DNA from: Pinus tabuliformis
Taxonomy: Eukaryota; Streptophyta; Pinopsida; Pinales; Pinaceae
Assembly: GCA_031772625.1 (NCBI GenBank)
Contig: CM062818.1
Location: 1,276,754,277 to 1,276,818,276, forward strand
Direction: 5' to 3'
Length of the DNA: 64,000 nt
The notes below the pieces were generated by a model that worked only from the letters and a program-made list of their open reading frames with translations, had not been told where the DNA came from and did no database searches. Positions 1-11,707 of the stretch are shown in pieces; position 1 is the first letter of the stretch; every line of letters starts with the position of its first letter. The position numbers and the translations under genes were made by a program.

Positions 1-1092
1 GTGAAAGGGTGGTGGTGTTGGGCTTTGTGGGTTGATGCAGGAGCAGGTGATGAGGTGGTCTTGGCTTCTCCCCATGCTGGTTAACGAGTATGTGGTATGC
101 CATCTTTTTCTCTCCTCCATGTATCCACTGAACTGTTTGATGGAATTAGGATTGTATGGTTTTGAACCACTGAGGTTTCGAAGGAAGAGAGTCTCCATGC
201 ATTTGTTTGACATTTGAAGTAGGTCCAATCACCTGGTATTGTTTCTGTGTATGTTGTTTTTGGGATTTTTCTATCCAGGACGGTGTTATATTGGGAGGTT
301 GTCTCTGGGGTCTGTCTTTGGGATTACCTCCTGTCTTGACCGAGCATCGAGAGGGCTTGGGGAATGGTAGGTCTTAGCTTCGTTTTTGGGTTATGTCTTT
401 TTGAATTTCCTTGGGGAAGGTCAGGGTTTTTCCTCTGGATGTATTGGAGCAGAGTTAATCTCTATGGGTTCCGTCTCTATGGGCTCTATGGTCTCTGCCC
501 CTATGGGCGATGTCTTTGGCATATGTTTTTGCCTCACCTCTAGTTTGGGAACAAGTTTTGTTTCTGTGGATTAAGCTTTTGTGTTTTCTCCATACAAATT
601 ATCAATTGTTATGTTAGCTGGATCTTGGAAATGGGGGTCACATCTCTGTTCGGGTTGGTCAATAAGGGATTCTGCAATGGAAGAGGAGGGGGGCCAGTCT
701 GTTGATCTAGATTGTCATTGATGCCAATATGGCAATATTTTGGATAGTAAATAAGGATGTGAAGCCAAGCAGAGCAGAACGATGAAGTAATAGGAGCGGG
801 AAGAGTTCATCGGAAGCCATCAAAGAAGAGATATCGAAAGAAGAGCTATCAGAGCAGCGAAGAGCTATCAAATCATTATCAGAAGTCATAGGAATAAAGA
901 GAAACCACAAGAGCGACGATCCAAGAAAATGCAGATATATTGCATATGCCAAAAGTAAGAACCATATCAGAGGAAGTAATAAACCATGGGAACCCTTTCG
1001 ATAGTATATAATATCGGCATAAATCATATCGGCAATATATAAAAACAAATCATAGAAATCATATCGGCAGTTCTATTTTATGCCACCACTCA
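1..1092. other. unassigned sequence, no supported gene
   Basis: The first ~700 bases are GT-rich on the plus strand and contain only short open frames without recognisable domains. From about 700 the composition changes to A-rich text with repeated AGAGCTATC/AGAAGAG-like words. Nothing here can be assigned to a gene family, and it may be the edge of a decayed element. Confidence 0.4.
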
Positions 1093-1870
1093 AAACCTCT
1101 GATTGCGATATGTAATACGGACCCAATAGTTCCATTACATACACCTTAATATGATATTGCGTCCGCCACGTTGCAAGTCTCTTTAAAGCCTTGTCTTGGC
1201 AAAACCCCCAATTGCGATTTGAGCTGCGGACCCGATCTGTTTATGAAAACAATCCTAATGTAATATTGCATTTGCCAATAAGAATTATCATATCGCAAGT
1301 CATAAAGGGATGTATATCCAAATCCTCCGATTGCGATAACATTGCAGACCCATTGCACCATTATAGCATGACTTAATGAAATATCACATCCGCAGTAATC
1401 ACAAGTTTCAAAGGAATGTTAAAACGCCTATTGCGATATAATACATGGACCCGATAGCTCTATTAGAATACACCTTTATGTAGTATCAAGTCCACGCATC
1501 GAGGAAGTTATGCAAATCATAAGGGTTGTCACCGCCGGACCGTCGATTGCGATAAGACTTGTGAACTCGATCGTCGATTGCGATAAGAACCCGACCTCTG
1601 ATTGCGATATTAGCTGTGGACTCGACGGATCTATTGACGATGGTTTAATATTATATCGCATTCATTTCATCGGCAGTATGAATATCGACCATGTTACATC
1701 GGTGATGTTAAGAGTTGCGATTGCGGGATTTCGGATAATTGCGATTGCGATTAATAACGTGGCATGTGGGACCTCCATGTGGGCCTTGTGAATATTAAAA
1801 AGGGCCTCTCCGATATATTGCGTAGTAAGAGACCTTCGAAAAGTTGCAATTGCGATTAGCAGTGACGTGG
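1093..1870. repeat. diverged ~110-bp tandem repeat with ATTGCGAT core
   Basis: The word (G)ATTGCGAT recurs near 1101, 1211, 1331, 1431 and 1548 at intervals of roughly 100-120 bp, then more tightly near 1576, 1602, 1740 and 1845. In the regular part it is followed about 12 bases later by GGACCC(GATA)-like text, then by CACCTTAATG(T)ATAT and TCCGCCA-like words in the same order. This points to an old tandem array of about four to five units with a ragged right end. No coding function is visible. Confidence 0.6.
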
Positions 1871-2479
1871 CATATGGGGACCGCTAGACTTATATTATAA
1901 TATGGGTATAGCCTCTCCTATAATGTGGTTTCTATAAAAAGGCTAAGTTATAATTGATTGAATATTAACAAAAGGTCCTCCGATATAATTTAATATACCA
2001 CCTCATGCACAAGTCGACCCCTCCACCAATGAACGAGTCGTTTCACTTATTGGAAAACTCATATATCTGTATATATACAAGTTGAAACGGTTCACTTGAG
2101 GTAGGTGATTTGGGCATCAATTACAGAGAGAAGAAGTAACAGTTCACAACTTGTGAACTTGAAGGAACAGAGGAAGCCGAAGGTCTAGCAGGAAAGAAGG
2201 AAGCCAAAGGACGAGCAACTTTGTTGATTGGGTTAACCTTTGAAAGGATCAGACTAGTGATGAATTAATCAAGTATAGAACACAACCTGAAGAACAATTA
2301 TGTGAAGGGAAAAATAAAGTTTCATCTAACATCGTTTGAAGGGAGCAGTAACCAGCACTAGCATTGAATCGTTTGTGAATTTGTTTATGGGAAGTAAGAG
2401 ATCGTGATAGCAAGAATAGTGAGAAGCAGTCACTCCTGAAACAATTACCACAATAGTAAATAACAGAGGGTTGAAAACA
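1871..2479. other. no gene seen
   Basis: This is intergenic or decayed element sequence. A 19-base palindrome (AGTTCACAA-C-TTGTGAACT) lies at 2141-2159. No open frame has domain support. Confidence 0.4.
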
Positions 2480-2615
2480 TATAATTATCTTTGTGCATAC
2501 ATTGAGGGCTTAGCGCAACCTATCAAAGATATCATGTTGAAACACATCCGGAGATCTTGGAGACATTGTTGGAAATCATGGTGGCTATTTAAAATCATCA
2601 TGAGGTAACTTCTGC
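2480..2615 (+). pseudogene. retrotransposon gag-like fragment
   Basis: Two neighbouring frames read YIEGLAQPIKDIM and then PEILETLLEIMVAI, the pattern of the conserved helical part of LTR-retrotransposon gag (a 'YxEGLxxxIkxxm ... PxtLeEa' style motif). A small indel separates the halves and stops lie on both sides. Only this short stretch survives. It could also be chance similarity, since no zinc knuckle or polymerase is linked to it. Confidence 0.3.
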
Positions 2616-2770
2616 AGACTCTGTTTGGGAAATATGAAGAGTTGTGAAGACTCCTTCATATGAAGATAGGTTATAGAAGTGAAGTTGTAGGTTGACATAA
2701 TTCAGTGAAGAAGATTTTGGGAGCAGAGAATTATACTCAAACATATCTAGACAAAATATAGCAGTGGGTT

Positions 2771-2995
2771 GGAGCTTAGAGGGTTGGTGCCGTGAAGGTT
2801 GGAGACTCGAACAAGACAGGGTTGGTGCCTTGACAAGATAGGGTCAGAGCCCTTGGGGTTGGTGCCTTGGAATTGAAAGGATTGGTGTCCTTGGACTTGG
2901 TGCTCCTAAATCCAAGGCAAGACAAGGTTGGTGCCTTAGAGGTTGGAGCCTCACAAAAGACCAAGTTGGTGCTTGGCAACAGGTTGGAGCCCTAT
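2771..2995. repeat. GTTGGTGCC / GTTGGAGCC minisatellite
   Basis: GTTGGTGCC, GTTGGAGCC or one-base variants occur about a dozen times in 225 bases with spacers of 8-25 bases, often ending in TTGG or CAAGACA. The array ends at a TATATATA run. This is a degenerate short-period repeat, possibly inside a retroelement LTR or leader. Confidence 0.55.
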
Positions 2996-3141
2996 ATATA
3001 TTGTGCCTGATTTATTGTAAAGATTATATTAATAAAATCATTTATTCCTATTGTTCATTTTGTTCTAGATATAATTGATTTAACTGGTAAAAATAACAAT
3101 TGCAAAGAAATATTGATTCACCCCCCCCAGTATTTCCAACA
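2996..3141 (+). mobile_element. possible right end of a Ty1/copia-type LTR
   Basis: A TATATATA box-like run, an AATAAAATCA polyadenylation-like stretch, a C8 tract and the terminal text AGTATTTCCAACA resemble the R/U5 end of plant copia LTRs. The left border is not certain: TGTTGGAAAT at 2567 would pair with ATTTCCAACA, but it lies in gag-like sequence and the flanks give no target duplication. Confidence 0.3.
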
Positions 3142-3307
3142 CATCCCTCGGGTTATATACTGGAAATTATTGGTTCATGTTTCTTCTATGGCAGGTGTGC
3201 GAGGCAGTAGTCTCTCCTAGAAGTTGGGAGCTTCTGGGCTTGGGCTACCACTTGTGTAAGTAACCAGATTAGTCACAGCCTCCACAACAAAGTGTAGGCA
3301 TAAGGCA

Positions 3308-3940
3308 ATGGTTTGGTCAAAGACAACAAAGGAAAAAATCCCATCCTCGAGGGGCCACGGTAGAAGAACCAGGGGGGCCTCAGTGGTAGGGCATCCCAGC
3401 GCCTCTGGGGGCAGAATGCCACGTCGAAAGCCAATCTCCAACATCCTAAATTATGCGGCTACAACCTATCATGAAGGCACGTCGGAAAAAAATTGGCAGT
3501 TAATGGAAGAATGGGAAGCAGATCTGAACAGGCAGGCTGACATGATGGAAATCGACATAGAAAATTGACGAGCTATGGTGCCAGACCTAGGGCACACTTG
3601 AGGTCACATCACTCAATTTAAACAAACTTTGTTCTTGTATTGGTCTATGAAGAGTATCCTGGAAAAAGCTTTGGAACATATTTATGTGGGTATGGCAGAA
3701 GTAGTACATGATTTTCTTGACTACAAATAGGAATTTCAGAAGCTCCAGTTTCAAATGCAAAAGCAGGATGGCCGACTTCGATGTATTGAAGAACATCTTC
3801 CTTGTATTCTCCCACATATAGAGTTCCCGAGATCCAATGCTAAGGACCCGACTCCAATGGAATTTGCGTTTACTAATGGTGCATAGTAGTTTGATAAACG
3901 GTCTCTTAATTTTCTTTTCTTTTCTGTATGTAGGAAGCAT
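3308..3940 (+). pseudogene. unrecognised degenerate reading frame
   Basis: An 86-residue frame starting at 3308 has a basic N-terminal third (RGHGRRTRG, RMPRRKP) followed by an acidic helical stretch and ends at 3568. Past the stop the same strand still reads protein-like text to about 3890 in shifted frames (a LEKALEHIYVGMAEVVHDFLDY-like helix). The amphipathic composition suggests the N-terminal region of a retroelement gag. No diagnostic motif is present, so the family is unknown. Confidence 0.3.
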
Positions 3941-4396
3941 TTAGTTTCAGTGTGTTGATAGTTATGTTTTTAGGTATATAAAATTCAAACAATGCAAAGA
4001 CAATCAGACTTATTTAGCTTGGTTAGAAAGACTTGTTATTTTTTGTTACTGGATGGCATATCACATTGTTAGGTGGCCGACAGACTTGGTTTCCCTCTGG
4101 GCAAGTTGAGGCCACCTAACGATCTGTATGTGGATGTAACTTGCTTTTTATATATTAATGAAAAAAGACCTACCAAGCTTCTAAAAAAAATATTATTTTA
4201 AAAAATATTAATTTTAAATCAAATAATATACACCTTTTATCTACCTAATATTAATTCATTATAATTATAATTTTCCAAATTTATCATGATTATTGACTAC
4301 CCAAAGACTAATTTATCACTGAAATTCAAGAAAACGCTCATTTTATTGTTGAGGGGTTTTAAGAGGTTACATTTTTTCTCTGGATAAATGAATCTT
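3941..4396. other. AT-rich spacer
   Basis: No gene is visible. Text near 4300-4380 (TATCACTGAAATTCAAGAAAA...) recurs near 4811 and 46558, so this is part of a dispersed AT-rich repeat. Confidence 0.4.
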
Positions 4397-4504
4397 ACAA
4401 AATTGAAATTAAAATAATAAAAATGTGTATTATAATTAGATATTAAATTTACAAAGTTGAAATTAAAATAATAAAAACGTGTATTATGATTAGATATTAA
4501 ATTT
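4397..4504. repeat. 54-bp tandem duplication
   Basis: Two adjacent copies (4397-4450 and 4451-4504) of an AT-rich unit containing TTGAAATTAAAATAATAAAAA and GTGTATTATGATTAGATATT. They differ at only a few positions, so the duplication is fairly recent. Confidence 0.7.
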
Positions 4505-4539
4505 AGAAACGTATCATGATTATTGATTAGCCAAAGAGT

Positions 4540-4548
4540 ATACTTTAT
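4540..4548. repeat. 9-bp target site duplication, left
   Basis: ATACTTTAT directly precedes the MITE and is repeated exactly at 4807-4815. A 9-bp duplication is the hallmark of Mutator-like (MULE) transposition. Confidence 0.8.
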
Positions 4549-4806
4549 GGAGTTGTCTATAATGCGACTTTTTGGAGATTCCGGTGACGGAATCCGGCGG
4601 AAGAAATTGAGATTAAATCATGATCTGTTGCAGTTAAAATGGTTTTTTAACTGCATATTTGGATTCAGCACCCTGAAAAACCCCTGGGACGCTTTGATTG
4701 TGCAGAAACTAGCTATCAAACTTGGGATTCCAATAAATTGCTGCCGGATTTTCACCGGAAAAATCCGCCGGAAAAACTTTCAAAAAGTCGCGTTATAGAC
4801 AACTGC
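4549..4806. mobile_element. Mutator-type (MULE) MITE, 258 bp
   Basis: The element is bounded by terminal inverted repeats of about 28 bp (left 4549-4576, right 4779-4806; 25 of 28 positions pair) beginning G(G/C)AGTTGTCTATAA and running through GCGACTTTTTG. Inside both ends are further inverted CCGG/CCGCC-rich blocks, so the whole element could fold. An exact 9-bp repeat ATACTTTAT flanks it. It is far too short for a transposase, so it is non-autonomous. The open frame across it is a by-product of the inverted repeats. Confidence 0.85.
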
Positions 4807-4815
4807 ATACTTTAT
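4807..4815. repeat. 9-bp target site duplication, right
   Basis: Exact repeat of 4540-4548 (ATACTTTAT). Confidence 0.8.
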
Positions 4816-7800
4816 CACTGAAATTCAAAAAAACACGTTTTTTTATTGTTCATGGTTGGTAAGAGGTTACACATTATTTTTTTCCAAATGGATTTTACAA
4901 ACTTGAAATTAAAATAACAAATATATTTTTTTTGTTTGTTAGGATTGTATTTGATTTGGGGATCACATCTAGCTTGGGCCCAACATCTTGGAATTTTATT
5001 TATATTTTGAAATTTTGACCACACAATTTTTAAGTGATGATTTTTTCACCATATAATACGTTAACAAAATTTAAAACAACTTTATTTTTACATTATATTT
5101 AATATATATTATTAAATTTAAAATTATTTTAAATTTAAAAATAAAATATATTAATTTTAAATCAAATAATATGCATCCTAAATTAAATAAAAAGGGTATT
5201 AAACATTAAACAAAAGATGTTTACAACAAAACAAACCATTATTTTATAAAGTTTATTAAAGTTTCGAAAAAAATAACTATTAAACTGGAATTTTTTGAAA
5301 ATTAAAAATATTTTTGAAATTTGAATTTCTATTTTCTTACTAGCTGATATAGATGAAATGACTAATTTCAAGGGGTTATAAATAGAATTTGTCAAAAATA
5401 CAAATTATTTTAAAAATCAAAAATAAAAAAAATCCTATAAGTGTTATAATAGCACACACATCAAATCTCAATATTTATGAAAAAAAGTACACAGAATCTC
5501 AATATTTATGAAAATTTCATATTTGAATTTTAATTAATGTGTAAGTTTTTGAAAATTTTTATGATCACAGTTTTATTTTATGATATTCTTTTTTGGTGGT
5601 TTAATATATATATACTTTTGATATTTTAAATGTGAAATTACTCTATATATAGATTCACTTATATATATATATAATATTAACATATACAATCTACTTTATA
5701 TATAAAAGCATCTAAAATTATGTCGCTACTTAAATAGAATATTTTTAAGTTATAATGAGAAATTTTTAACAAAATCTCTTTTAGCCTCACTGCTATGACT
5801 CCAATATTATTGCAACAACTACAAAAAGATGCAACAAACACATTTGTGATATTCTATCACTTCCTATATCAATATAGAGATATTTAAAAAAATGCAATTT
5901 AAGTTCTTCCTCTAAACTCTTACTACATTTGAATTCCTTTCTAGGTTGATCAACATTTGAGTATATATATATGTGAAAAAAATCATCCAAATTGATTTTT
6001 ACCTTTATAATTTAATTTCTAATTGGAATTGATATCATACTCTCAATTTTACATTTACGTCTATCTAATCTATTAATAACCTAAAGTCTCCCCATACTTA
6101 TAAATATTTTTCTATTATTTTTTTCATAAAAATATAAAAGCCCTAAAATTTAACTATTCCTTTACTATCAACATATTTCAAACTAATATAATGTATTGAT
6201 AAGAAAAAACGTCCTCTCCCTTATAAATATTTATAGCTCTTTGTTATGCCCCTAAGTCAACATGCATTTTCAAAATTAATTATGTGTTTCTTTAATATTA
6301 TATAATTTTTTTCTTTCAAACATTTTTACCTACCTTTAATAATTAGTTTGATTTTATGATACTAAATGTTTTTCTTTCAAACATTATAACTTGTGTAGGA
6401 GTTATATATGGCCTTGAAATATCAAGTTGTCAAATAATTCAAGGTAAAGCCTTATAAGTATTTGTAGGTGGATTAGTTATTTAAGAATATAGACAACAAA
6501 CAATAGCCAATTGATGTTATTCGTTGTGGAAATTTTTGTTATAAATAATTTTAATGTAAAATAGAAATTTCATTGTTTTAACTAAACACTTGTTAAATAT
6601 TAACTTTGTGAATTTAATTATAAAAATGTCCCTACTTAAAAAAATTTAACAATTTTATTTGTTTTAATATTCTAAAATGAAAACCTAAATTCAAAAATTG
6701 AAGAAAATGTCAACTATTATAATATCACTTCAAATAAAACCTTACTAATCACAAATTTTAACAAGGAGCCACTGTTGTGGCACTAGTCCCTGCCGGTTAA
6801 CAGAACAGTTTGAGTTATTATTATGAGATTTAATTTGTGTTTAATTTGCATTATCATCAGAGCTGGTTTGCATTACTAGTGTGTTGTAGGCATGCTTACT
6901 TGTATTAAGATTTAGTGAATTGGATAGCGAATTGTTGTATGGACTTTTTGACTTTATGCAAAGAGTGAAATATAATGAACTTTGCGTTTTTTAAGTAAGA
7001 ATTGTGATAAATGTAAGATTAGTTTTAGATGTAATTTTCCAATGTGTCATGATTTAAAAAATGCTTAGATTAATAATTAAAATGTAATAAAATTTAAGAG
7101 TGAATCATGGAAAACTTGAGGGAAAAAAACTATAAAAGGTAATAATAATGCATTATAATGTATGAAGAATTAGAGTGTTAAAGTAAGTTATGTATTTTAA
7201 TAAGCACGGGGCATAAAATATATTTAAATGCATAATAATGAATTCATGGTGCACAAAACATAGAATTTTGTTATTTTTTTACATTTGAATATTATGGAAA
7301 TATTCATAAAATGATAATGAGCAAATAAACATTATTATGAATATAAATTTGTTAATTAAATTTGTGGTGGAGAGTGTTCAATATTTAGATAAATCATTCT
7401 CGAAAGTCAAAGAAGAACTTAAGCATTTAAAAATTATGGAGTCTTGAACCCATGAGTGAAAGATTAGATATCTAGTAACATGTTTGGACATAAGTGATAC
7501 CATTCAGGTTAATGTCAATGATTGGGGAATTATTCCATGGTCAAAAGAACAAAAGATATATTTATTTAAAAATATTGTTTATCATAACTTTAGTGTGAAC
7601 TTTAAATTTGTCCAATTACTAATTAGCAAAGAAAATAAACCCTGCATCTAATTTCTAATTAGTAATTTGTTGCATTTAATTAATAATTTGTTGTGATGCA
7701 AAAGGACATGACTTTTGGTCTTTTTTATAGTTTTGGGTTAGTAAATATAGCATCTAAGTACAATAGCAAAGTAATTTTGATAAGTTTATTTTATAAATTA

Positions 7801-8826
7801 AAAACTAAAATAAACAAATTAAAATTAAAAAAACATTTAAACTTTACGAGTTGAAATGTAAATTGATCATGATCTGCAAGAAAAAATTCATTATCTTTTG
7901 GTGTTGTATACTCTTGCTTTCTGCAATATCTGTGTTCCATTTAAGTAAGTTAGTTTTTTATTGAAATTTTCTTGAAGTATGATGAAAGGACTTACGTCAC
8001 AGATAAACAGATGCCATTAAACATAGTTGTTTTTCTATTTTGTGATTATCTTAATTAGGGAGTATAGTTTAATATAATTCATTTATTTGGCATAACATAA
8101 GCATAGCAGGTATGATGACATATAGAATGACGAAAAATGCGATAATTGAAAATAATAAAAGAATGGAGATTGACTATACCACTTCAAATTACTCTATTTA
8201 TTAGTTAGAAATAATGTTTTGACAGCTTGATTTTTTAAAACTTATTATGTTATTAAACTTTATACCTGGTGACAAGAAAGGCTTACCTTGGCATAAGCTA
8301 ATTATTGCTGGTTAATACAACTGGGAGAAATGATATTACATGTTATAAATTATGAAAATCATATTCAATTAATACTGTTTTAAAAAATACATAAAAGTTC
8401 ATTTCAATGTGGGAATCTTTTTATTCAAGGAATTTTATTTCTTTGTGATTGGAAGTGTAATCTTTCCATTATGAATACTGAATAATAAAAATATTATAGG
8501 AAATTTATACTTAGTTAAAACTATAAATAATTTAATACTTATAATTAAATATGAATAGATAACCAGTATTTAATATTATATGGGTAATTTAAATCATAAA
8601 ATGCATTATTTATTTAAACATCAAAGATAGAGTGTGATATTATAAATGAATAAAAACAAATAATAATAATATTTTTATATTGGATTAGAGATATTTAAAT
8701 TTAATTATAATTGGCATGTTTATCATGATTAATAATAGTAAAAAGTGTTTAATCACAATTAACATGGTTGTGATGCTAATGCATGGTCATCTCGCTAATC
8801 CATGGTCAAAATGGTCAATCATCATT
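4816..8826. other. AT-rich region without recognisable genes
   Basis: About 4 kb of very AT-rich sequence with poly-A/T and TATATA tracts. Open frames are short, low-complexity and without domains on either strand. No RNA gene, LTR pair or clear terminal inverted repeats could be seen by eye. Confidence 0.5.
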
Positions 8827-9042
8827 AAAATGGTGAATGATGGTAAAGCGTGCCCAATGTAGTTAACAAATATTAAAAATAAACAAACCCAACTATTAAA
8901 TAAATGAGTTCAAGTAACTAAATATAGTAGATAGAAAATGGTGAATGATGGTAAAGCATGACCAACATGGCTATCAAATATTAGAAACAAACAAACCCAA
9001 ATATTAGATAAATGATTTCAAGTAACTAAATATAGTAGATAG
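8827..9042. repeat. 108-bp tandem duplication
   Basis: Two adjacent units, 8827-8934 and 8935-9042, both starting AAAATGGTGAATGATGGTAAAGC and ending AAATATAGTAGATAG. They are about 90% alike. Sequence from 9043 to 9330 shows nothing further. Confidence 0.75.
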
Positions 9043-9330
9043 TAATTTATATTTATGAAACTTGTTCAAATTGAATTATAACATTGATTTTCTACATAAA
9101 ATCAAATATATAACACATAAAGAGCCTAATTTATTAAACATTAGCATAATGAATCAAGAGCCATAGAGACAAAATAAAAACTACCAATGCCAATTTTTAG
9201 CAACTAATAATTAATGCAACATTCCACTAGATGAATGTTCAAATACAAGATGATCATTTAAGAACATAGGATTTGTGCTGTAACATATTGTCATTCTGTC
9301 AGTACAATGTCATTTTGTCAGCAATGACAC

Positions 9331-9453
9331 CAGCTTAGCTGCTGAATTTTAACAAGATCATTTCCAGACTTTCCTAGAATAGCTGCAACTGTGCGTTCAG
9401 ATGTTACAACTTCAACTGTAGTTTTTTTGATAAGCTCACCAGCTGTTGTCACA
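9331..9453 (-). pseudogene. KH-domain exon fragment (N-terminal half of a KH fold)
   Basis: The minus strand starts after a splice-acceptor-like GGCAG at 9454 and reads through TVEVVTSERTVAAILGKSG and then NDLVKIQQLS. This fits the first half of a type-I KH RNA-binding domain: a beta strand, a helix and the GxxG loop (here GKSG), then the next helix, as in plant HEN4/Nova-like multi-KH proteins. The matching second half of a KH domain lies upstream on this strand (9773-9955), so the order is reversed relative to a working gene. Most likely this is a captured or rearranged fragment. Confidence 0.5.
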
Positions 9454-9772
9454 CTGCCAAAGGTGATATACAATGCCAGGGACATTAGTACAGAAATAGT
9501 GATCAGCAAAACCATCATGATAGCAGCAATTGACAAAATTTTGCAAATGTTGTGTACCTTTCAAATCTGGCAGAAGTCCGTTGACGAAGAATTGGGTCCT
9601 CAAACTCAGAGAAATTGCCAATACTGTTTATATTGTGATTTGACTGAATTTTGAAACAAAGCATATAGTTAGTACTATAGGGGTTGGTGTTTGCAGACAG
9701 ATTTATGCTTAATTATCTTAAATAGAAATTTAATTGCAGCAAGGAATCTGCTTTTGTTCTAAGAAATCAAAA

Positions 9773-9955
9773 TCAAAAAGTAGCAACAGAGGGACAGTAG
9801 ACGAATTGTTGGCAAATGTTGGAAAATGTCGGAGGGAGATCAAGAACTGCATACAAAATGGGTGCACTTGTTTGCTGTGGATTGCCTGAAATTTCAATCA
9901 GTGCTTCAGATTTTCCTGGTCTAACTTCAAGAAGATTAACTTTGGCATGAGAAAT
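9773..9955 (-). pseudogene. KH-domain exon fragment (C-terminal half of a KH fold)
   Basis: After an acceptor-like TGGTCAG (minus strand, ending at 9956) the frame reads ISHAKVNLLEVRPGKSEALI followed by EISGNPQQTSAPILYAVL. This is the closing beta strand and helix of a KH domain (family pattern SGAkVkL...EIsGtpeQ...A..L). The canonical SGA is SHA here. It continues to a stop at 9773 through text unlike a KH protein. It belongs with the other KH fragments between 9.3 and 14.1 kb on the same strand. Confidence 0.55.
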
Positions 9956-10017
9956 CTGACCATACAAAGAAAACATGATCAGTAAATAAAGTGTCTTCAT
10001 AGCAAGGCATCAACAAT

Positions 10018-11040
10018 TGAGCTTGTACTGTGGTGGTCTTGTGGGCGGACAACTGTCCCTCGTCGAGATCCTGGAAAGTTACTCGACTTGGGTTTTACCC
10101 TGTTCGCGCCCTTTGGGTTATTATTGTTACTTGGTTGTTTAGCTCTGCAGTCTCTGTGATTTTTCGTTTGTATTTGTTGTATTGTGTGCGGTGAAAACAC
10201 AATGCGGTTCCTGCCTGCTCGGTTAACTGTATAGCAAACGTTTGGTTGCGGTTCTGTTGTTCCAGGTCCGGCAGTATTGTCTGTTCGTTTCCCTCAAGAG
10301 TCCATGGTTATTTGAGCATTATAAGTTAATGGCATTCTGGTTAAATACTGAGGGTTTCTCTTACCTGCATGGCTTTTATGAGCGATATAACCTAAGTCGA
10401 ACCAAGGTTTTGGGGGTGGAAAGGTTTTGGGGTCTTATTGGGGGCTTCGCATCGTTCGAGGTGAAGGGCACGTGGTCCGGTGACTCCCAAGCGGATGTGT
10501 AACGTTGTTATGAATCGGACCCTGTTCGCACCCTTTGGGTTATTATTGTTACTTGGTTGTTTAGCTCTGCAATCTCTGCGATTTTTCGTTTGTATTTGTT
10601 GTATTGTCTGCGGTGAAAACACAATGCAGTTTCTGCCTGCCGTGATACTGTGGGCTTCTCTTAGCTACATGGGTTTTATGGAAATTTCCGTAAATGTCGG
10701 TTTCGACCACCATTTTGGGCCGAGACGACCTGGGTGAAGCTATGGTTCTTGGTACAGATTGAGTGGCAGTCTTTTGTAGTTTGAACTGTTTTTGCAGATG
10801 AAGATCTAAATAAATTGGGGTTTTTGAACTGTTTGAAATGTTAAAATATTGAAGATTGCAGTGTGTTTTGTAACTGCATGGTTTCCTATCCTAGGCATGT
10901 ATTCAAGGTTTTTCGCTTGTATAATTTATGTGTATGTTTACTTTGGTGCATAATGTTTTTTTAAGTTTGTAATTATGTTATGGATGTATGAATATTCGAC
11001 TCTGATATTACTCCTAGAACAAAAGGTTGCTTTGTTGACT
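10018..11040 (+). repeat. inverted copy of the 26.6-30.3 kb repeat family
   Basis: This stretch is the reverse complement of sequence seen several times between 26.6 and 30.3 kb. It includes CCTTTGGGTTATTATTGTTA, GGTGAAAACACAATGC(G)GTT and GCGATATAACCTAAGTCGAA. The 10500-11040 part matches 27115-27720 in inverted orientation over about 600 bp. It holds no gene of its own. Its position between KH fragments suggests a nested insertion or a rearranged end of the surrounding element. Confidence 0.7.
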
Positions 11041-11156
11041 AAAGCTGTATAAGACTAAAACACATGCCTAAGATGGCTTGTTGAAGCTTTGCAATGTTGA
11101 CGAGATCCCTTTTGATTTGTAAAAACAATTTATTAGAAAGTGAGTATTGTACATAC

Positions 11157-11265
11157 CTGAACCAACTGATCAGTTTCGAAAGCACACCGAGGAAGCTGTT
11201 CTCTTTGTAATATTCTAATATTGGCAGCTGTTGTGTGCCTCATATCAGAAGTCAGTGCAGCACCC
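11157..11265 (-). pseudogene. KH exon, copy 1 (type A)
   Basis: A 109-bp exon bounded on the minus strand by acceptor GGCAG and donor CAG|GTATGT. It encodes GAALTSDMRHTTAANIRIL then QREQLPRCAFETDQLVQ, the second half of a KH domain as in plant HEN4-like proteins (pattern seMRr.T.A.IRIL....lP.CA...DelVQ). The frame is open and the splice sites look usable, but no complete gene surrounds it. Confidence 0.6.
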
Positions 11266-11476
11266 CTGCCAATTAGACAACACAATTTCAAAATAAGATC
11301 AAGTTGCTGAAACGTACTTTATCATATGCAATCCTATTACTGGTTACAGAACTGTATCTGCGATCAAACTTCAGATTCACGCTAACTAGCTAAACATGAG
11401 AATGCAGAAGGAGAGATCAAAAGTGTGAGGCTACAAAGTCATAAACTTTTGGAACAAGGCTTGCAACACGTGCTTT

Positions 11477-11707
11477 TCAATGAGATCTAATAGAAACATT
11501 GGCTGAAAATATTGCACAATGCTGAGGATGTAGGCAATTATGAGATTGGCATTGTTTTAGTATAGAACAAATGGGAAAAATGGTGCAACAAAATGCAAAC
11601 AACCGACTAGAAATTTTAGGCACGGGTTTCATAAAAAGGTTTAAGTCCCCTTCCCGAAGTACTCCAAAGGTAGCTTCTGCATACACGACACTGTGTATGA
11701 AGTGCAC
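11477..11707 (-). other. short open frame, unrecognised
   Basis: A 76-residue frame within the array with no domain match. It lies between the KH exon and the nucleoside-hydrolase exon and is probably intronic. A donor-like GTAAGTTTACC occurs on the minus strand near 11750. Confidence 0.15.

Noticed and set aside
2567..3141. A solo LTR bounded by TGTTGGAAAT and ATTTCCAACA
   Set aside because: The left motif lies inside gag-like coding text and the flanking bases (GACAT versus CATCC) give no target duplication. Only the right end looks LTR-like.
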